Below, one piece after another: positions 24,262-37,700 of a stretch of DNA of 64,000 nucleotides. The DNA is from Anaeramoeba flamelloides (Eukaryota; Metamonada; Anaeramoebidae): positions 5,413,501-5,477,500 of the forward strand of contig JANTQA010000063.1 in the NCBI GenBank assembly GCA_027625915.1, given 5' to 3'. Every line of letters begins with the position of its first letter. Positions within the stretch are counted from its first letter, which is position 1. Below the pieces are notes generated by a model. That model had not been told where the DNA came from and made no database searches. It worked only from the letters and a program-made list of their open reading frames with translations. Made by a program: the position numbers and the translations under genes.

Positions 24262-24683
24262 TTTTTGATTTTTTGAGATTTTGATGAACAATTAAAAAAT
24301 CATTTATTGATCTCAAAATATTTTCAAAATTCTCAAACAAAAACAAGGTAAATATAATAAGCTATTTTTTTGACCTCTTTTGACTTATTTTCTACTTTAT
24401 ATTGAAAGTATATTCATAACATTACCCTGAACTCTATCAGATTTTAATATGAAGTAGAAAAGTAAGTGTAATAAGAGGATTTTGATTTTCACAACTTTTG
24501 AAAGACAAAAATTTCCAATTTGGATTTGAAAAATATTGTTACACCAACCAACAAATTTTCGAAAAAAAAACCAAAATTTTATTCCGAACAGGAATTCTTG
24601 ACACAACATTCTTTTAAGTCAATAATTGTACTTTTAGTTCTAAAAGCAATATCCGATGACCATAAAATTTAGATATTTTTTAA

Positions 24684-25112
24684 GGACTATCTAAAATAAA
24701 GCCACCCCGGGGGTCTTAAGAATTAAAACATTGGTGAATTAGACGCTTTATTTCTTGAGATCCAGAAGAACTATAAAATTTCGAAAATTTAGGAAAAGGT
24801 AATTTTTGCCAGAACAGATACTTAATTGGAAGATGGCAGTGAAAATCAAAACCTAACCATGTTTTTTTCTAATTGAAGTATTGTCTATTTTCCAATAAAA
24901 ACCTCTGGAAAAATTGACTAAGAATAACCATGTTTGAATTGCGATTGTAGTTTTAATACCATACTTCAATTAACTGTCTGATCTCGCTAAAAATAACTAT
25001 ATTCCCAAATTTTCAAATTTTATAGTTTTTCTGGATCTCAAGAAATAAAGATTCTAATTTTTCAATGTTTTAATTTGAAAACCCCCCGGAGTGGCTTTAT
25101 TTTAGATAATCC
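24684..25112. mobile_element. TTAA-bounded MITE, 429 bp, 108 bp inverted ends
   Basis: The left end GGACTATCTAAAATAAAGCC and the right end read inwards, GGATTATCTAAAATAAAGCC, continue as inverted copies for about 108 bp, including TTTATTTCTTGAGATCCAGA on both arms. TTAA stands immediately outside each end (24,680-24,683 and 25,113-25,116). The interior has no useful frame. A TTAA duplication and TIRs suggest a non-autonomous piggyBac-type element (inference). The arms are about 15% diverged, so it is older than the element at 3,738. Confidence 0.75.
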
Positions 25113-25122
25113 TTAAAGCAGC

Positions 25123-25250
25123 TTTACAAAATTTTAAAACTTTTTGTTTCTGCTCATTTAAAAAAGGTGCTGTGAATAAAGCAGTTTTGTTTCCACTTTC
25201 TGAAAATGACTATGTTATGTTCCTGTGTTTTGAAAAAATATCCTTTTTTC
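25123..25250 (-). repeat. Conserved 130 bp repeat E, copy 1
   Basis: Read on the minus strand this matches 48,148-48,275 closely: TTCAAAACACAGGAAC, CAAAACTGCTTTATTCACAG and AAATGAGCAGAAACAAAA are shared. It is the best-preserved of the short dispersed repeats. It begins 10 bp after the TTAA-bounded element. No reading frame is clearly kept between the copies. Confidence 0.65.
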
Positions 25251-25701
25251 GTCAAGTCTTAGTTTGGTAAAGAAGGCACTCTCTGATGGATTTCATAAAT
25301 ACATTACCAATAACATCCTTTTTATTTAATTTTAAGGTGTTTACAATCTTTTGTACACATATCAAAATAATTATTTTTGCAAAAAAATTGTTTTTTTCGT
25401 CTTTTTTTTTTTTGTTTTTATTGTAAATACCCACTTACTACAAAGTAGTAATGAGATGTAGTATTGATTTATGGAAAAAATATTGAATTTTAGTGAGCTG
25501 TTAGTACCTTTTGCCACAGAATTGACTTGTAATGGAAAACTAATTGAATAAATATCTTCTTAGATGTATTTCTAAGGCCTTGGTTTTAACATTTAAAATT
25601 TTAACAAAAAACAAATGAAAAAAAAATCTCGATATTTCCTATTATTTGATTAATATTAATATTTCTTAATTTTCTAATTTTAATTTCTCTTTATCAATAA
25701 A

Positions 25702-25702
<1 letters not shown>

Positions 25703-25754
<52 letters not shown>
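25703..25754. repeat. CA dinucleotide microsatellite, 52 bp
   Basis: Twenty-six uninterrupted CA units, lying about 30 bp before the first supported BEACH-gene exon, in what should be the end of the preceding intron. Confidence 0.95.
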
Positions 25755-25759
<5 letters not shown>

Positions 25760-25783
25760 TAACTATTATTATTAAAACGTTAG

Positions 25784-28700
25784 GATGCACTGTTATGGTG
25801 GTTTTCCCAATTTTCAACATTATTTATTGATAGTTATCAAAATTGGGGATTAAAAAAAAAAAATCCAAAAAAAAGTTTATATATTATTATCAAAAAAAAA
25901 AATATACCCATTACTCCAAAACGAAAAAGAAAAATAAAATCATTTGTTCTCTCCAATACAAAAGAAGAAAACAAAGATACACTGATAGAATTTATTAAAA
26001 AAAATCAAGCACATCCACCAAAATTATTAATTACAATTCTTAGAGTATTTAATTATTTAAAAAATTACGTTTCAAAAATAATTATCCCATCATTACATGG
26101 TAATTATTTTCCTTATTTTTATTTTTTAAATTTTTTACTTTTAAAAGAAAATAAATTTTAATCTACATCTATATATATATATATATATATATATTTAATG
26201 AAATATAATATATACACAAATTAACACAAATAATAATAATATTTACAATAGATTCTAAAAAACGACAATCTTTTGATTTATCATGCATTTTTTCTTTAGA
26301 AGTGATTTTAATTTTATTTCGCTCAAACCATGATGCTTCACAATTTATTAAATATGGATTGTTTGACCATATAATAAGTTTTATTAAAGTTATAAAATCT
26401 TATTATAAAACATTATTCTTTCATTTAAATAAAGCTCAAAAATTTAAACAATTGGTATACAAAGACTTAATTATCATTGGAATTATTCTTAACAAATTAA
26501 TAACGATGATTAATTTTTTTCTAAATTCAACAATTTTACATGAAACTTTAAATGAACAATTAGAATTAAACTGGATTTACAAGCATCAATTTATAAAATA
26601 TATCTTAAGTAAATTTCATTTTTTTTTCTTTTCTTATTACCTGAACAACTATTATTGCAACCTTAATGTGGTAGGTGCGGAATACTCAAAATACAATGTA
26701 GTTTATTTCAAGTATTTAATTTAATTTTTTTTTTTTATCAAACAAATCTTTGTGTATATAACGTAATGATGGTGTTAAGTTTTTCTGTTTTATTCTGAAA
26801 TTTTTTTCACTTCGCTTATTATAGCAATTATTTTTCCTCTTTAAATTTTGAGAATAAATTTAATTTATCATTAATAATTTAATTGATTAAATGAAATAAA
26901 TATTTAAAACCCAACACAAATATCATACAAAATAAAGACAAAAACATATTTTCTTCTACAGTAACACCATAAAATAATCTTTGTATTTAAATTACAAATT
27001 TAAAAATAATTTTCACCTTATTTTTTTATACGGATCATTAGAATATAAAAGTATATAAATAAACAATCATAGAATTATATAAATCATCTTTATTTTCTAT
27101 TTGTAAAATATTTCTTTTGTACTAAACTTTGTTTTAATCAAATGGCCTCAACATTTTTTATAAATGACCTTTTTGAAGATTAAATACGAAGATTAAATAA
27201 AAAATAAGTAGAATAATAGACATCAAAGAATAGTTGAGATTGGCCTGAAATAAAACTAATAAATCAATATATTTTCATCAACAATAGAAAAACTCCAAAT
27301 TCTTAGGGCGACCTATTGAGAAAAAAATAACAATGTTGATATTGATTTTCAATTGAAGATCCAAATAAAATTCCCATAGAAACCAAAATGATTTCTCTTC
27401 AATCATTTTTACTTTATCACTCACATTAGAATGACAGATTTTTACCAAGTGACTATCGATCTTGCAATAAAAAAAAAATTTGCAAATGAATTTGGTGTAA
27501 AAAAAAAAATCGAAAAAAAAAAAAAAGAAAAAATGTGAAAAAATGATTTCAATTTTGAAAATTTAATTTTTTCTTCTAATATCCATTAAAACCCTTTAAA
27601 CACATGTAATTCACTCCCTACAACTTGGCCCCTTTGACCGAAAAATGGTTTATTTGTCATAAAACTGTTTTCATATTCCAAAATAAAATAAATCACTCGA
27701 TCTTAAAAATTCAAACTATATTTGTTCTAATTATAAGGATGAAAAAGAAGAGAGAAAAAAAATCCTATATTTTCTTTAAAAATTACAGTATCCGCACTAT
27801 TACAATATAAATTTTATTATTATTTTTAATTCTTACTAATATTTTTTATTTTATCAATATTTTCAAATTACAAAATCTTTAAAAAAATAACATAATTAAT
27901 AAAAAGAATTAATCAAACAAATAACCTTCTTAACAAATAACTATAAAGTTTCTAAGAATTTCTACCAAATTTTAATAAATTTATCAGAATTATTTTTTAA
28001 GATAACAAATAAATTTCCTATTGAAAAAGAAGAAGAAGACAACTTTTTAATTATTTTAAATTTTTTTCAAATTCCACAACATTTTGAAAATTTATTAACT
28101 ATCAATTCCACAATTAAAGAAAAAAATATTAAAGAAATATTTAAAAAATCTCAAATATATGATTATTATAAAAAAAATGTTAACAATCTATCAAACTATA
28201 AACTTTTATCTGAAACCAAAAGAAATAAATTTGAGTTTCAATATCGAAAAAACTTTTTAAAAATTATTCCCATTATAATTACACAAAAACCAAAATTTGA
28301 ATTTAAGTTAACAAAAAATAAGAATGCTGTATTAATTAGAGATTTTCTAATTTGGACTAGTATTGTTTTTTCAACTCAAAATATAATTAATTATGTAAAG
28401 AAAAGTTTAAATAATAATTCAAATGAAGATGAAAATAACAACACATTAAAACAAAATACTGATAAAAAAAATTACAAGACTAATACAAATACAAATTTAA
28501 ATACAAATAAAAACAAGATCAAGATCATAAATCAGAACAAGAGCAAGAACAATAACAAAAACAAGAACAAGAAAAAGGACAAAAAAAGGAAAAAGAAAGA
28601 GAACAACAACAAGAAAGAGAACAACAAGACGGAAGAGAAAAACAACACGGAAGAGAAAAACAACAAGAAAGAGCAAGATAAAAAGAAAAAAAATGAAAAT

Positions 28701-31700
28701 GAGAACGAAAATGAATTTTTCATTGATAATCCTTTACAATTTGAAAAAATATTAAATATCAATTCAAAAATCAAAAAAGTCAAAAGAATTATCTCACACA
28801 AAAGAAATACAAAAAGAAAACCGATAACCAATGAGGTTGATTTTGCAAGAAAAAATAATATAATACTGCCAAATTTACATTTATCAATAAGAAAAATCGA
28901 TAATAATAATTTAGAAGAAACCATTCAATTTATTGATTTCATCATCAAAGTTAGTCAAGATAATTATAAAAACCAAATGAAAAAATTTCAAAAAGAAAGA
29001 CAAAACGAATCAAATAAAAAGTCACCAAGAAGAAACTTAAAAAAACCAAACCCTAAATATTATTTTAAATATTATTTCTATCAAAAAATTATAGATTTTT
29101 ATAATTTTTTAAATATCAAAAACGAATTTTTAGTTATTGCTAGAGAAATATACAGAGATATATCACCAATTTTACAATCATATTTTTTCCAATTATTTAT
29201 TAATAAAGTTGATCTAACATTGCTCAGATTTTTTAGAAAAAATAATTTATGGGATCTATTTTTTTCAAATTTTTTTATCAAAAACTTTCAAAAGTTTAAT
29301 TGTAGCCTATCAGAACAGGAACAATGGAATTCATTAACACAGGGTACATTTTCATTAATTGAATTCATTGCGTGTTATGATAAAAATAGAAAACTATCGA
29401 TCGATGTATTAAATAAATTATTAAAGAAGAATAATGATGTTGATGTTGTTCATGGTGATGATAATTACGATGATGATGATAAACATAATCCAAATAATGG
29501 CAATAATAATAATACAAATAATAATGAAACCCTATTGTCCAAGGAGATTGAAAACAAAAATGAATTTGATAATTCAATAGAAATTAAATTATTAATAAAT
29601 ATAATTAAGGACAAACAAAAAAATTTATTAATGATTTGGAGGTCTGGCAAAAGTTTGAGAAATATTTTGAAAAAAAAAATAAAATTTTTAAATATTATTA
29701 TCCAAAATAATGGGCTAGCAATAGTTTCAAATTTAATACATCATTTATTAAATTTACAAGAAAACAACCATTTTCAAACAAATAATCTATATAATTTGTA
29801 TTTGAAAATTAGAGAAATTTATTTAGACATTTTAAATATTTTATTGAATAATCCAAAAATACGAGTATTTTCAATTAAATGCACAGAATTAATAAATTTG
29901 TTTTTAAGGTTACTAAAAGATCCAACAGAAAAAAAATTTTCATTATTTCATATTAATCAAAATTTTCGAAATATTCCTTCTCCTTTAACTGAGGAATGGA
30001 TTAATTTTATTAAAAAAATTTTAATAAATATCGTAACTATTTGGAAAGGTGAACAACCAAATAAGGATTTATCTATCATTAAGCAAGAAGACAATTCAAG
30101 AAAAGAATTACTACATAACATTAATGATGACTACAACAACAACAACAATAATAATAATAATAAAAACACCAATAATAATATCAATCATAGTTTAACAATT
30201 GAATTGCTGCTAACTATTGAAAATACTATTCAAATAAGTGGGAAAAAATTACAAAATAGATTCGCACAGGCAAAAGTATTCCAAATGATATTAAATTTAT
30301 TAAAATCTGAGCATAGCACATTTGAATTAATTAAAATAATTTTAGAATTTTTTTCAACCTTAGTAAAAAATAATTATAAAAATTATCAAATATTTGAAAT
30401 GAAAATTGGTAATTTGCTATTTACTAAATTATTAAACAATAGTTATTTAAAAGCCATTAAGGGGATTCGAAATAAAAATTTAATTGGTGATAATAATCAG
30501 GAACCATTATTGTTAAATTTATTATTTCAAAAATTAATTAATAATAAACAAGATTATATAATTGATGAAAACTCTTTAATAGAAAATTTAATTTTCATTC
30601 CAATTTTAATGAATTTAGCATTTAACGAACCAAATAAAAGTGGGATAATGATTATAAAAAACTTTATTAAATTATGTACAAATTCCATATATAACGCCAA
30701 TCAATGTTTAAACAATGACTTCAATTTAATATCCTTTCTTGTTCACAAAATAATTGGAACAAAAATAAATTCAAATCTTTTTTTAAGAAAAATAATAAAA
30801 TTCATCCAATTATTAAGTCCATATTTTACTAATATTATTGAATATAGATCATTAATTGAATTAATTTATAATTATTCGATTGATCAATCAAAAATTTATT
30901 TTATAATATCGCTATTAAAAATTTTTCAAAATAATTTAATAAAGAATCAAAATTATCAATCAAATACAAATGAAAAATTTTATTTTAATGGGAAAAAAAG
31001 TTTGATTAAATTGAGTCCCTTCGTTAGCGGGGAAAATAATGGCTGGGGATTTTTTTGTTGGATTAGGTTTAATTCAATAAATAGATTTATTAATGATATA
31101 CGATATAACCCAATTATCTTTTCTTTTAAAACCGAAAGCAAACATGGAATAGAACTTTCTTTAATTTGTGAAAAAATTATGAAAAATCAAAATATAATTC
31201 GAAATAAAAATTTAAATATTTCCACTCATAGAATTAATGGAATATTTAATTTTTTTCTAGTATTAAAAATTTATAATAATAACCATAATGAGAATAACAA
31301 TGACCAAACGATTTTCAAAAAGGAATTAAAAATAAAAATCAATTCAAAATTAATTGAACAATCCAAATTATTTTTTTTAGTAATCACACAAGAATTTAAT
31401 CCAAATTTCCAACAATCAAAAAAAAAAAAAAAAAAAAAAGACGATAATAATAATAATAATGATATTGAACACAATGCTAATAATAAAAATAAAAATAAAA
31501 ATAGGAATAGAAATAAAAATAAAAATATTTTTGATGAGAATAATCATACAGTGTCTTGTTATATTAATAAAGAATTAATTTATAAAAATGAATTCTATTA
31601 TCCCAATTTTAATAAAACTTTTTTTATTAAAAATAGTATTGGATCAAACCTTCCCGATAAAAAAAAAAAAAATAAAATCAAATTACAGAAACATCAAAAC

Positions 31701-34700
31701 CATTATAACCAAAGTTTAAATAATTTTTATGGTGAGATTTATTCAATTGCCTTTTTTAATAAGAATTTAGAAAAGGAACAAATACAATTACTCTATAAAT
31801 TAAAATTAAACCATCATATGGGATTTAATCAAGATTTTTTACAAACAAATCAAAAATACTTGCAGTTATCAAAAAATTTAATTCTTTCCTTAATACCAAA
31901 TTTATTCAAAAACCAAAAAACAATTAATTATTCTAATTATTCAAATTCACAGTATTCCCCACAGAACGTTAAATTGATAAAAACCACCATATTAAAAAAA
32001 CTTGATATGGATCAAATTATTAGCTCAATAGGGGGAATTAAATTATTTTTGCCAATTTTTGAATTATTACCGTATTCGAAAATTAAAAATAATACAATTG
32101 GAAATGGAAATGGAAATAAAAATAATACAATTGGAAATGAAAATGGAAAAGGAGACCGAAATGAAAATATAAACATAAATACAAAGGGAAATAGAAATAA
32201 AAAGGAAAAGGAAATAATAAAAAAAGAGAAAAAAAATCAAATCAAGAACTATTATAAATTAAAAGAAAATTTAAAAAATGATTTAAAAAAAAGCTTAAAA
32301 AAAATTACATTCCAGTTATTTACTTTAATAATGAAATATTCCTTATTAAACGACACTTTAAAAAACGAAATGATTGAATACGACATTTGGAAAATTTTAT
32401 CACATTTATTTGAAAAAATTCATCCTGATTGTATTTCAATAAAAATTTTTAATTTAATAAAAAATTATTTAAAAAGTACAGATGATTTTGTCTTAATTAA
32501 CAAATTTATAAATGATTTTTTCCTAAATTTTAATATTTGGATTTATTGTAATTTGGATTTCCAAATAAACTATTTTAAGGAATTAAAAATTATTTATTTT
32601 GGGTATTTAAAAAAAATCACAGAATTAAAAGATTGGCTTTCGATTAATAATTTGATATTAATTTTGAGAAATTATTATTGGCTATATCCGGAAAATACAA
32701 CAGCTGGATTGTCAAAAAAAATTCTCACAATATCTGGCATAATTAATAAAGAACGGTTAAAATATAATGAAATAAATCAAATTCGAATTCAACTATTGAA
32801 ATTTATTGGATCCTTGTTTTATCAAGAAATTGAAAACAACCAATCCATTGATTTAAATAGCTTTTTAAAATATTCGATAAGTACAGAACATTTAGAACAT
32901 AAAATTCAAATACTCAAATTAATTTCATTCCAATTAAGCAAATTTAGAGGATTTGGAATTAATTACAATGAAAGAAACGAAATCCTTTTTTTAATGTTAG
33001 TAAAAGAATTTTCTCCCAAAATACAATCAATAATGTTAAAAATAATTGGTGAATTAATTTTAGTTTCAAAATTAAACACCAAAAATAATTTTCAAATCAA
33101 AACGATTATTGACAGCATTGGCGTTGATATTGATATTAACAATAACAATATTAATAGTAATAAAAAAAATCAAAATAATAGCAATTTCAAGAATTTGGTT
33201 ATTAATATAACAAATAATAATAATAATAATAATAATAATGATGATGATGATAATGATAATGATAAAAATAGAGGTAATAATAACAATGATCACAATGGCG
33301 GGAATGACAATGATAATAACAACATCAGAAATGATGAGATTAACAATCGTAAAAATGAAATAAACAACAACAAAATCAATGACAACATAATAAATAATGA
33401 TCAGGAATATGAAGAAGAATTATTAAATTATCAAAAAAAAATTTCATTATTGATTGAATCATCAATTTCAATAATCCACGACAATGGCCCAATACAACCC
33501 AGCCATTTAAATTTAATATTCAGTTTAATAAAAATACCTCGAAACAAAAAGTTTGCTAACAATAATACGAATCAAAAATATCTAACATTAAAAAACTTTT
33601 CAATAAAGCAAAGAAGATATACAAACCCAAAAATACAGAATTTATTAAATAAATCCTTTTTAGGTAACAATTCTATAACTGAAATTAGAGATTCATATGA
33701 AGTGAAACCAATAATTTTATCAATGATAATTAAGTTAATTTCAAATGATTTTTCGATAATCACATTAAAGGGATTAAGACAGCTTTATTTAATATTATTT
33801 ACGAATATAGAGTCTTTAAATAATTTCTGTCAAATAAAATTCTGGCAAATAGATTTAATAAAATTGTTTAATTGTCAGCTAATTGACTATTCAAAAAGCC
33901 AGAAAAATTTAGAAAATTATATCAATAAGGAAGGGTTAATGATCAAAGCAGAAATAAATCATTTATTATTCAAAATCTTTCAATTATGCAATTTCTATTC
34001 AATAAGCAAAAAAAAAAATGGTTTGAATAATTTAACAGAAACTTGGTCAATCTTATCAATTTACCAAAACAATATAGACGGTATAGCTAATAACAAATCC
34101 CAAGAATTTGATTCAGATAAAATAATGACCAAATTTATTTATGATTTGATAATTTGCTGCAGGAATGAAATCAAGAAAATACAATATACCTTTAATAAAA
34201 ATAAAAATTTACATATCCCAAATTTGAATCGTTTTAAAACATTTATTCAAAATATCTTTGATTTTATCCAATTAATACCAACAATCTTTTTCACCAAAAC
34301 GATCATTGAAAAAAAAAATCAAAACTATCAAATAACCTTTAGAAAGCAAGTGAACACCGACGAAAATGGTTATTGCCGCGACTCGTACTGCCTTTTAGAG
34401 GTAATTTCTTTCATTTTAGAAATCTCTAATAATAGTAAAACAACACAATCGATCTTAAACGAAAAGGATTCAAATCAAGCAAAATATATTGCATTGTATT
34501 TGATTAGAAATTTGTTTAAAGAAAATGATATCAATTTCCTAAGAACAGTTCTTGAAAATCAAAATCAATTAATAAATTCCTTATTATATAAACGCAATAG
34601 TTCAAAATCCTTGAATAGTAATAAAATAATTTATCTCCAGAATGAAAATATTAATCAAAAAAAAAGAGACAATTCTATTGATAAACTTGAAATAAATAAT

Positions 34701-37700
34701 GAGAATAAGAAAAATAAAATAAAAAATAAAATAAAAAAAATCAAGTTTGATAATATAATGAGTTCATCAAAATTTTCTCCAATTAAATTATCTAAAAAAG
34801 TTTTATTTTTGTCCTTTTCCTTTTTATATGAATCTTTAATTTTCACATTTAAACAAAAAATATCAATTGAAAAAGAAATAATTACAATTTATAATAACTT
34901 ATCCAATAAAGAGAAGGGAAGGGGAAAGGGAAATGAAACTGATAACGAAATTAATAAGGAGAAGGGCAAGGAGAATGAGAAGGAGAAGGAGAATGAGAAT
35001 GAGAAAGAAAAGGTAAAGGAAAAGGAGAAGGAAAACGAGAAGGAGAAGGAGAATGAGAAAGAGAAAGAGAAAGAGAAAGAGAAAGAGAAAGAGATCAAAG
35101 TAGAAAATGGGTTGGAATTGGAATTAGAAAATATAGTAATTGACAATAAAGAAGAAAATGAAAACAGTAATAACACAGAAATAAAAAATAGCAATAAAGA
35201 TAATGATGATGATGATAACAATGATGATGAAATTGTTGAATTAAAACATAACATAAAGTTAAAACAAAAAGAAATACAATCAATCGATAAAAGACTAAAA
35301 GTAATTAATAATCAAATAAAAAAATTAATAACAAATTATTATAATGTATTTCAAGTTAATTTAACTGATGAAAAAGATAACCAAATTTTAAGTGAAAAAT
35401 TTGATGATTGCATTTTTTTAAAGACACGAATTAAGGATATATATATAATTATTAATAATGATAAATGGAGATCTGTGATCAAAAAACAACAATCACAGAT
35501 TTATATGCCATTTATTCAGGAAATTTACAAAACTTATGAAAAAAATTATCAAATTAAAAAATCTACATTACTACAAACAATCCAAATTATCAATGAAGTG
35601 AAAAAGGTTACTAGAAATTATATAGAAAATATATCACAAGAAATCCAACCACAAAAATTAGAATTGAAAATTTTTGAAACAACTAATTCAGCTGAATATA
35701 TTCAAAATATTAAGAAAAATAATGTCTGGAAATTGAAAGTTTGGTCAAATTTATTTAATAATTTGATTTATTCAAATTCTTCTTTATTTGTTCATAACAA
35801 TATTTTTTCTATAAAATTAGATCAAACTCAAGATTTTTTTTATAAAAGAACTCGAATTAAATCTAATCTTAACCAACAATTAAAAAAAGAATTTTTAAGA
35901 AAATCTAAAAAATCAATCTATAATTATAAGAATAGAAACTTGAATAAAAGTGAAAAGGTTATTAAAAGAGAAAAGAAAGAAAAGGAAGAAAAGGAAATAG
36001 AGAAAGAAGAAGAAAATGTTATTTTGGAAAAGAAAAAAGATAAGGAACAAGAAAAGGGAAAAGAAAATGAAAAAGAAAATGAAAAAGAAAATGAAAAAGA
36101 AAATGAAAAAGAGAAGGAAAAAGAAAAGGAAAAAGAAAAGGAAAAAAAGAACGAAAAAGAAAAAGAAAAGGAAAAGGGGGTTAAGATAGATATAAAAATA
36201 GAAAAAAAAAAAGAATGCTTAAAAGAAAAATTACCTGAAAAAGAAAACGATTATAAATACCAATTAATCAAAATCGATCAAAATTTAAAAAATGAACTTT
36301 TAAAATTTGATCAAATTTTAAATAATTTAGAAAATGTTCCAAAAAATGAAACCAAAATTTTACTTTTAGTTCCTTGTAATTTAATTAAGGTTTCTAGAAC
36401 GATTGTAGGTACATTATCAATAACAAAAACTAATTTAACGTTCACACCAGATGTATTACAAGGGGAAAATACTATGATTAATAATAAAAAACCAAGAGTT
36501 AAGAAATTTAAATTAAACAAATTCATTAGAATATTAACTCGTACATTTTATTTTAAACAATCAGCAATTGAATTTTGGACAACAAAAAGAAAATCTTATT
36601 TTTTTAATTTTAATTCCCATACTCAAAAAAAGGTACTCAAAAAAATTTTAGATTTGAAACCCTCCGATCTTGTATTTTTTGATACAGAAAATTCTCCAAT
36701 AGAACTCTTAAAAAAATCTGGTTTCACAAATAAATGGCAAAAAAGAGAAATTTCCAATTTTGAATATTTGATGAAATTAAATATTATTGCTGGAAGGAAT
36801 TATCATGATATCAATCAATACCCAATATTTCCCTGGGTTTTAGCAGATTACAATTCAGAGACTTTAGATTTTAGTGATCCAAAGATTTATAGAGATCTTT
36901 CAAAGCCAGTAAGTTTTTTATTTTTTTATTTTTTTTTATTATAATATTTTCAAATCAAGTTGATTGAAGAACAAATTTTTTTTTTTTTAAGAACATTACC
37001 CAAATAACTAGTCACTTTTAATAAACACCAGATTTATGAAAGTGTAATCAAATCTTTAAAACATCAGAATTTTTTATTTTACTTCAAACTTTAAATGTTT
37101 ATGCAAGCAATGGAATTGTTTTAAATAATCCTTTTTTTTTTTTTTTTTTTTTTTAATATTCTATAAAAAGAGCATTAAGAATTTTTTTTTTATGAAAAAT
37201 TTAAACAAAAAACCTCTTAATTTTTTTATTTTTATTAAGGAAGAAGTGTAAATTACACTCTGAGTGTTTTTATACTTTTATACCCTTTCAGAAATCCAAG
37301 TGTAAAACTATAGATTTTTCGATTATTAATTAACGAAAATAATTTTAAACATCACAATTTAAAATTATTTCATTAAAGTTTAATTCTTTTAATTAATTTC
37401 AAATAATCAATCTATCATTTACATATGAATGGCATACCCATAAAAAGTGATCCATATTTTCTATTATTTCCTTCTGTTCATATTCTAAACATAAAGAACA
37501 AAATTTATTTGAATTTTTATTTATTACATAATAATATCTATTTAAGCAGTTAGTAAATATTCTGAATTTTAGAATTGTTGAGCTTGATGTATAACTTAGA
37601 TATCTTTGGGTTATAAAGTAAATATATTTAATTTTTAATTAGTACGAAATATTTTTGTAGAGTGCCGTCAAGTGCAGTAGAGTGCCTAACTTTTCCAAAA

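Larger units (their letters stand above)
18082..25783. other. 7.7 kb spacer with repeats and coding debris
   Basis: No intact gene is recognised. It contains two parts of a dispersed family (20,500-20,720 and 20,980-21,086), coding-like pieces on the plus strand at about 21,090-23,000, a direct repeat pair (22,547-22,650 and 23,290-23,410), a dispersed repeat (23,579-24,261), a TTAA-bounded element (24,684-25,112), a further repeat (25,123-25,250) and a CA tract. The promoter and first exon of the BEACH gene should lie in its last part but could not be placed. Confidence 0.5.

Noticed and set aside
26302-26724. Separate gene at 26,302-26,724
   Set aside because: It begins at GTG, not ATG, and its frame continues upstream to an acceptor at 26,251. 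It is an internal exon of the BEACH gene with intronic sequence at its end.
28977-28979. ATG at 28,977 as the start of the BEACH protein
   Set aside because: The frame is open upstream with protein-like sequence to an acceptor at 27,906, and two further exons join in phase.
28532-36526. Many minus-strand frames opposite the BEACH gene
   Set aside because: They mirror Asn, Lys and Glu repeats (poly-Ile, poly-Phe/Ser and similar). The sense frame is open for 9 kb and ends in PH-BEACH sequence.
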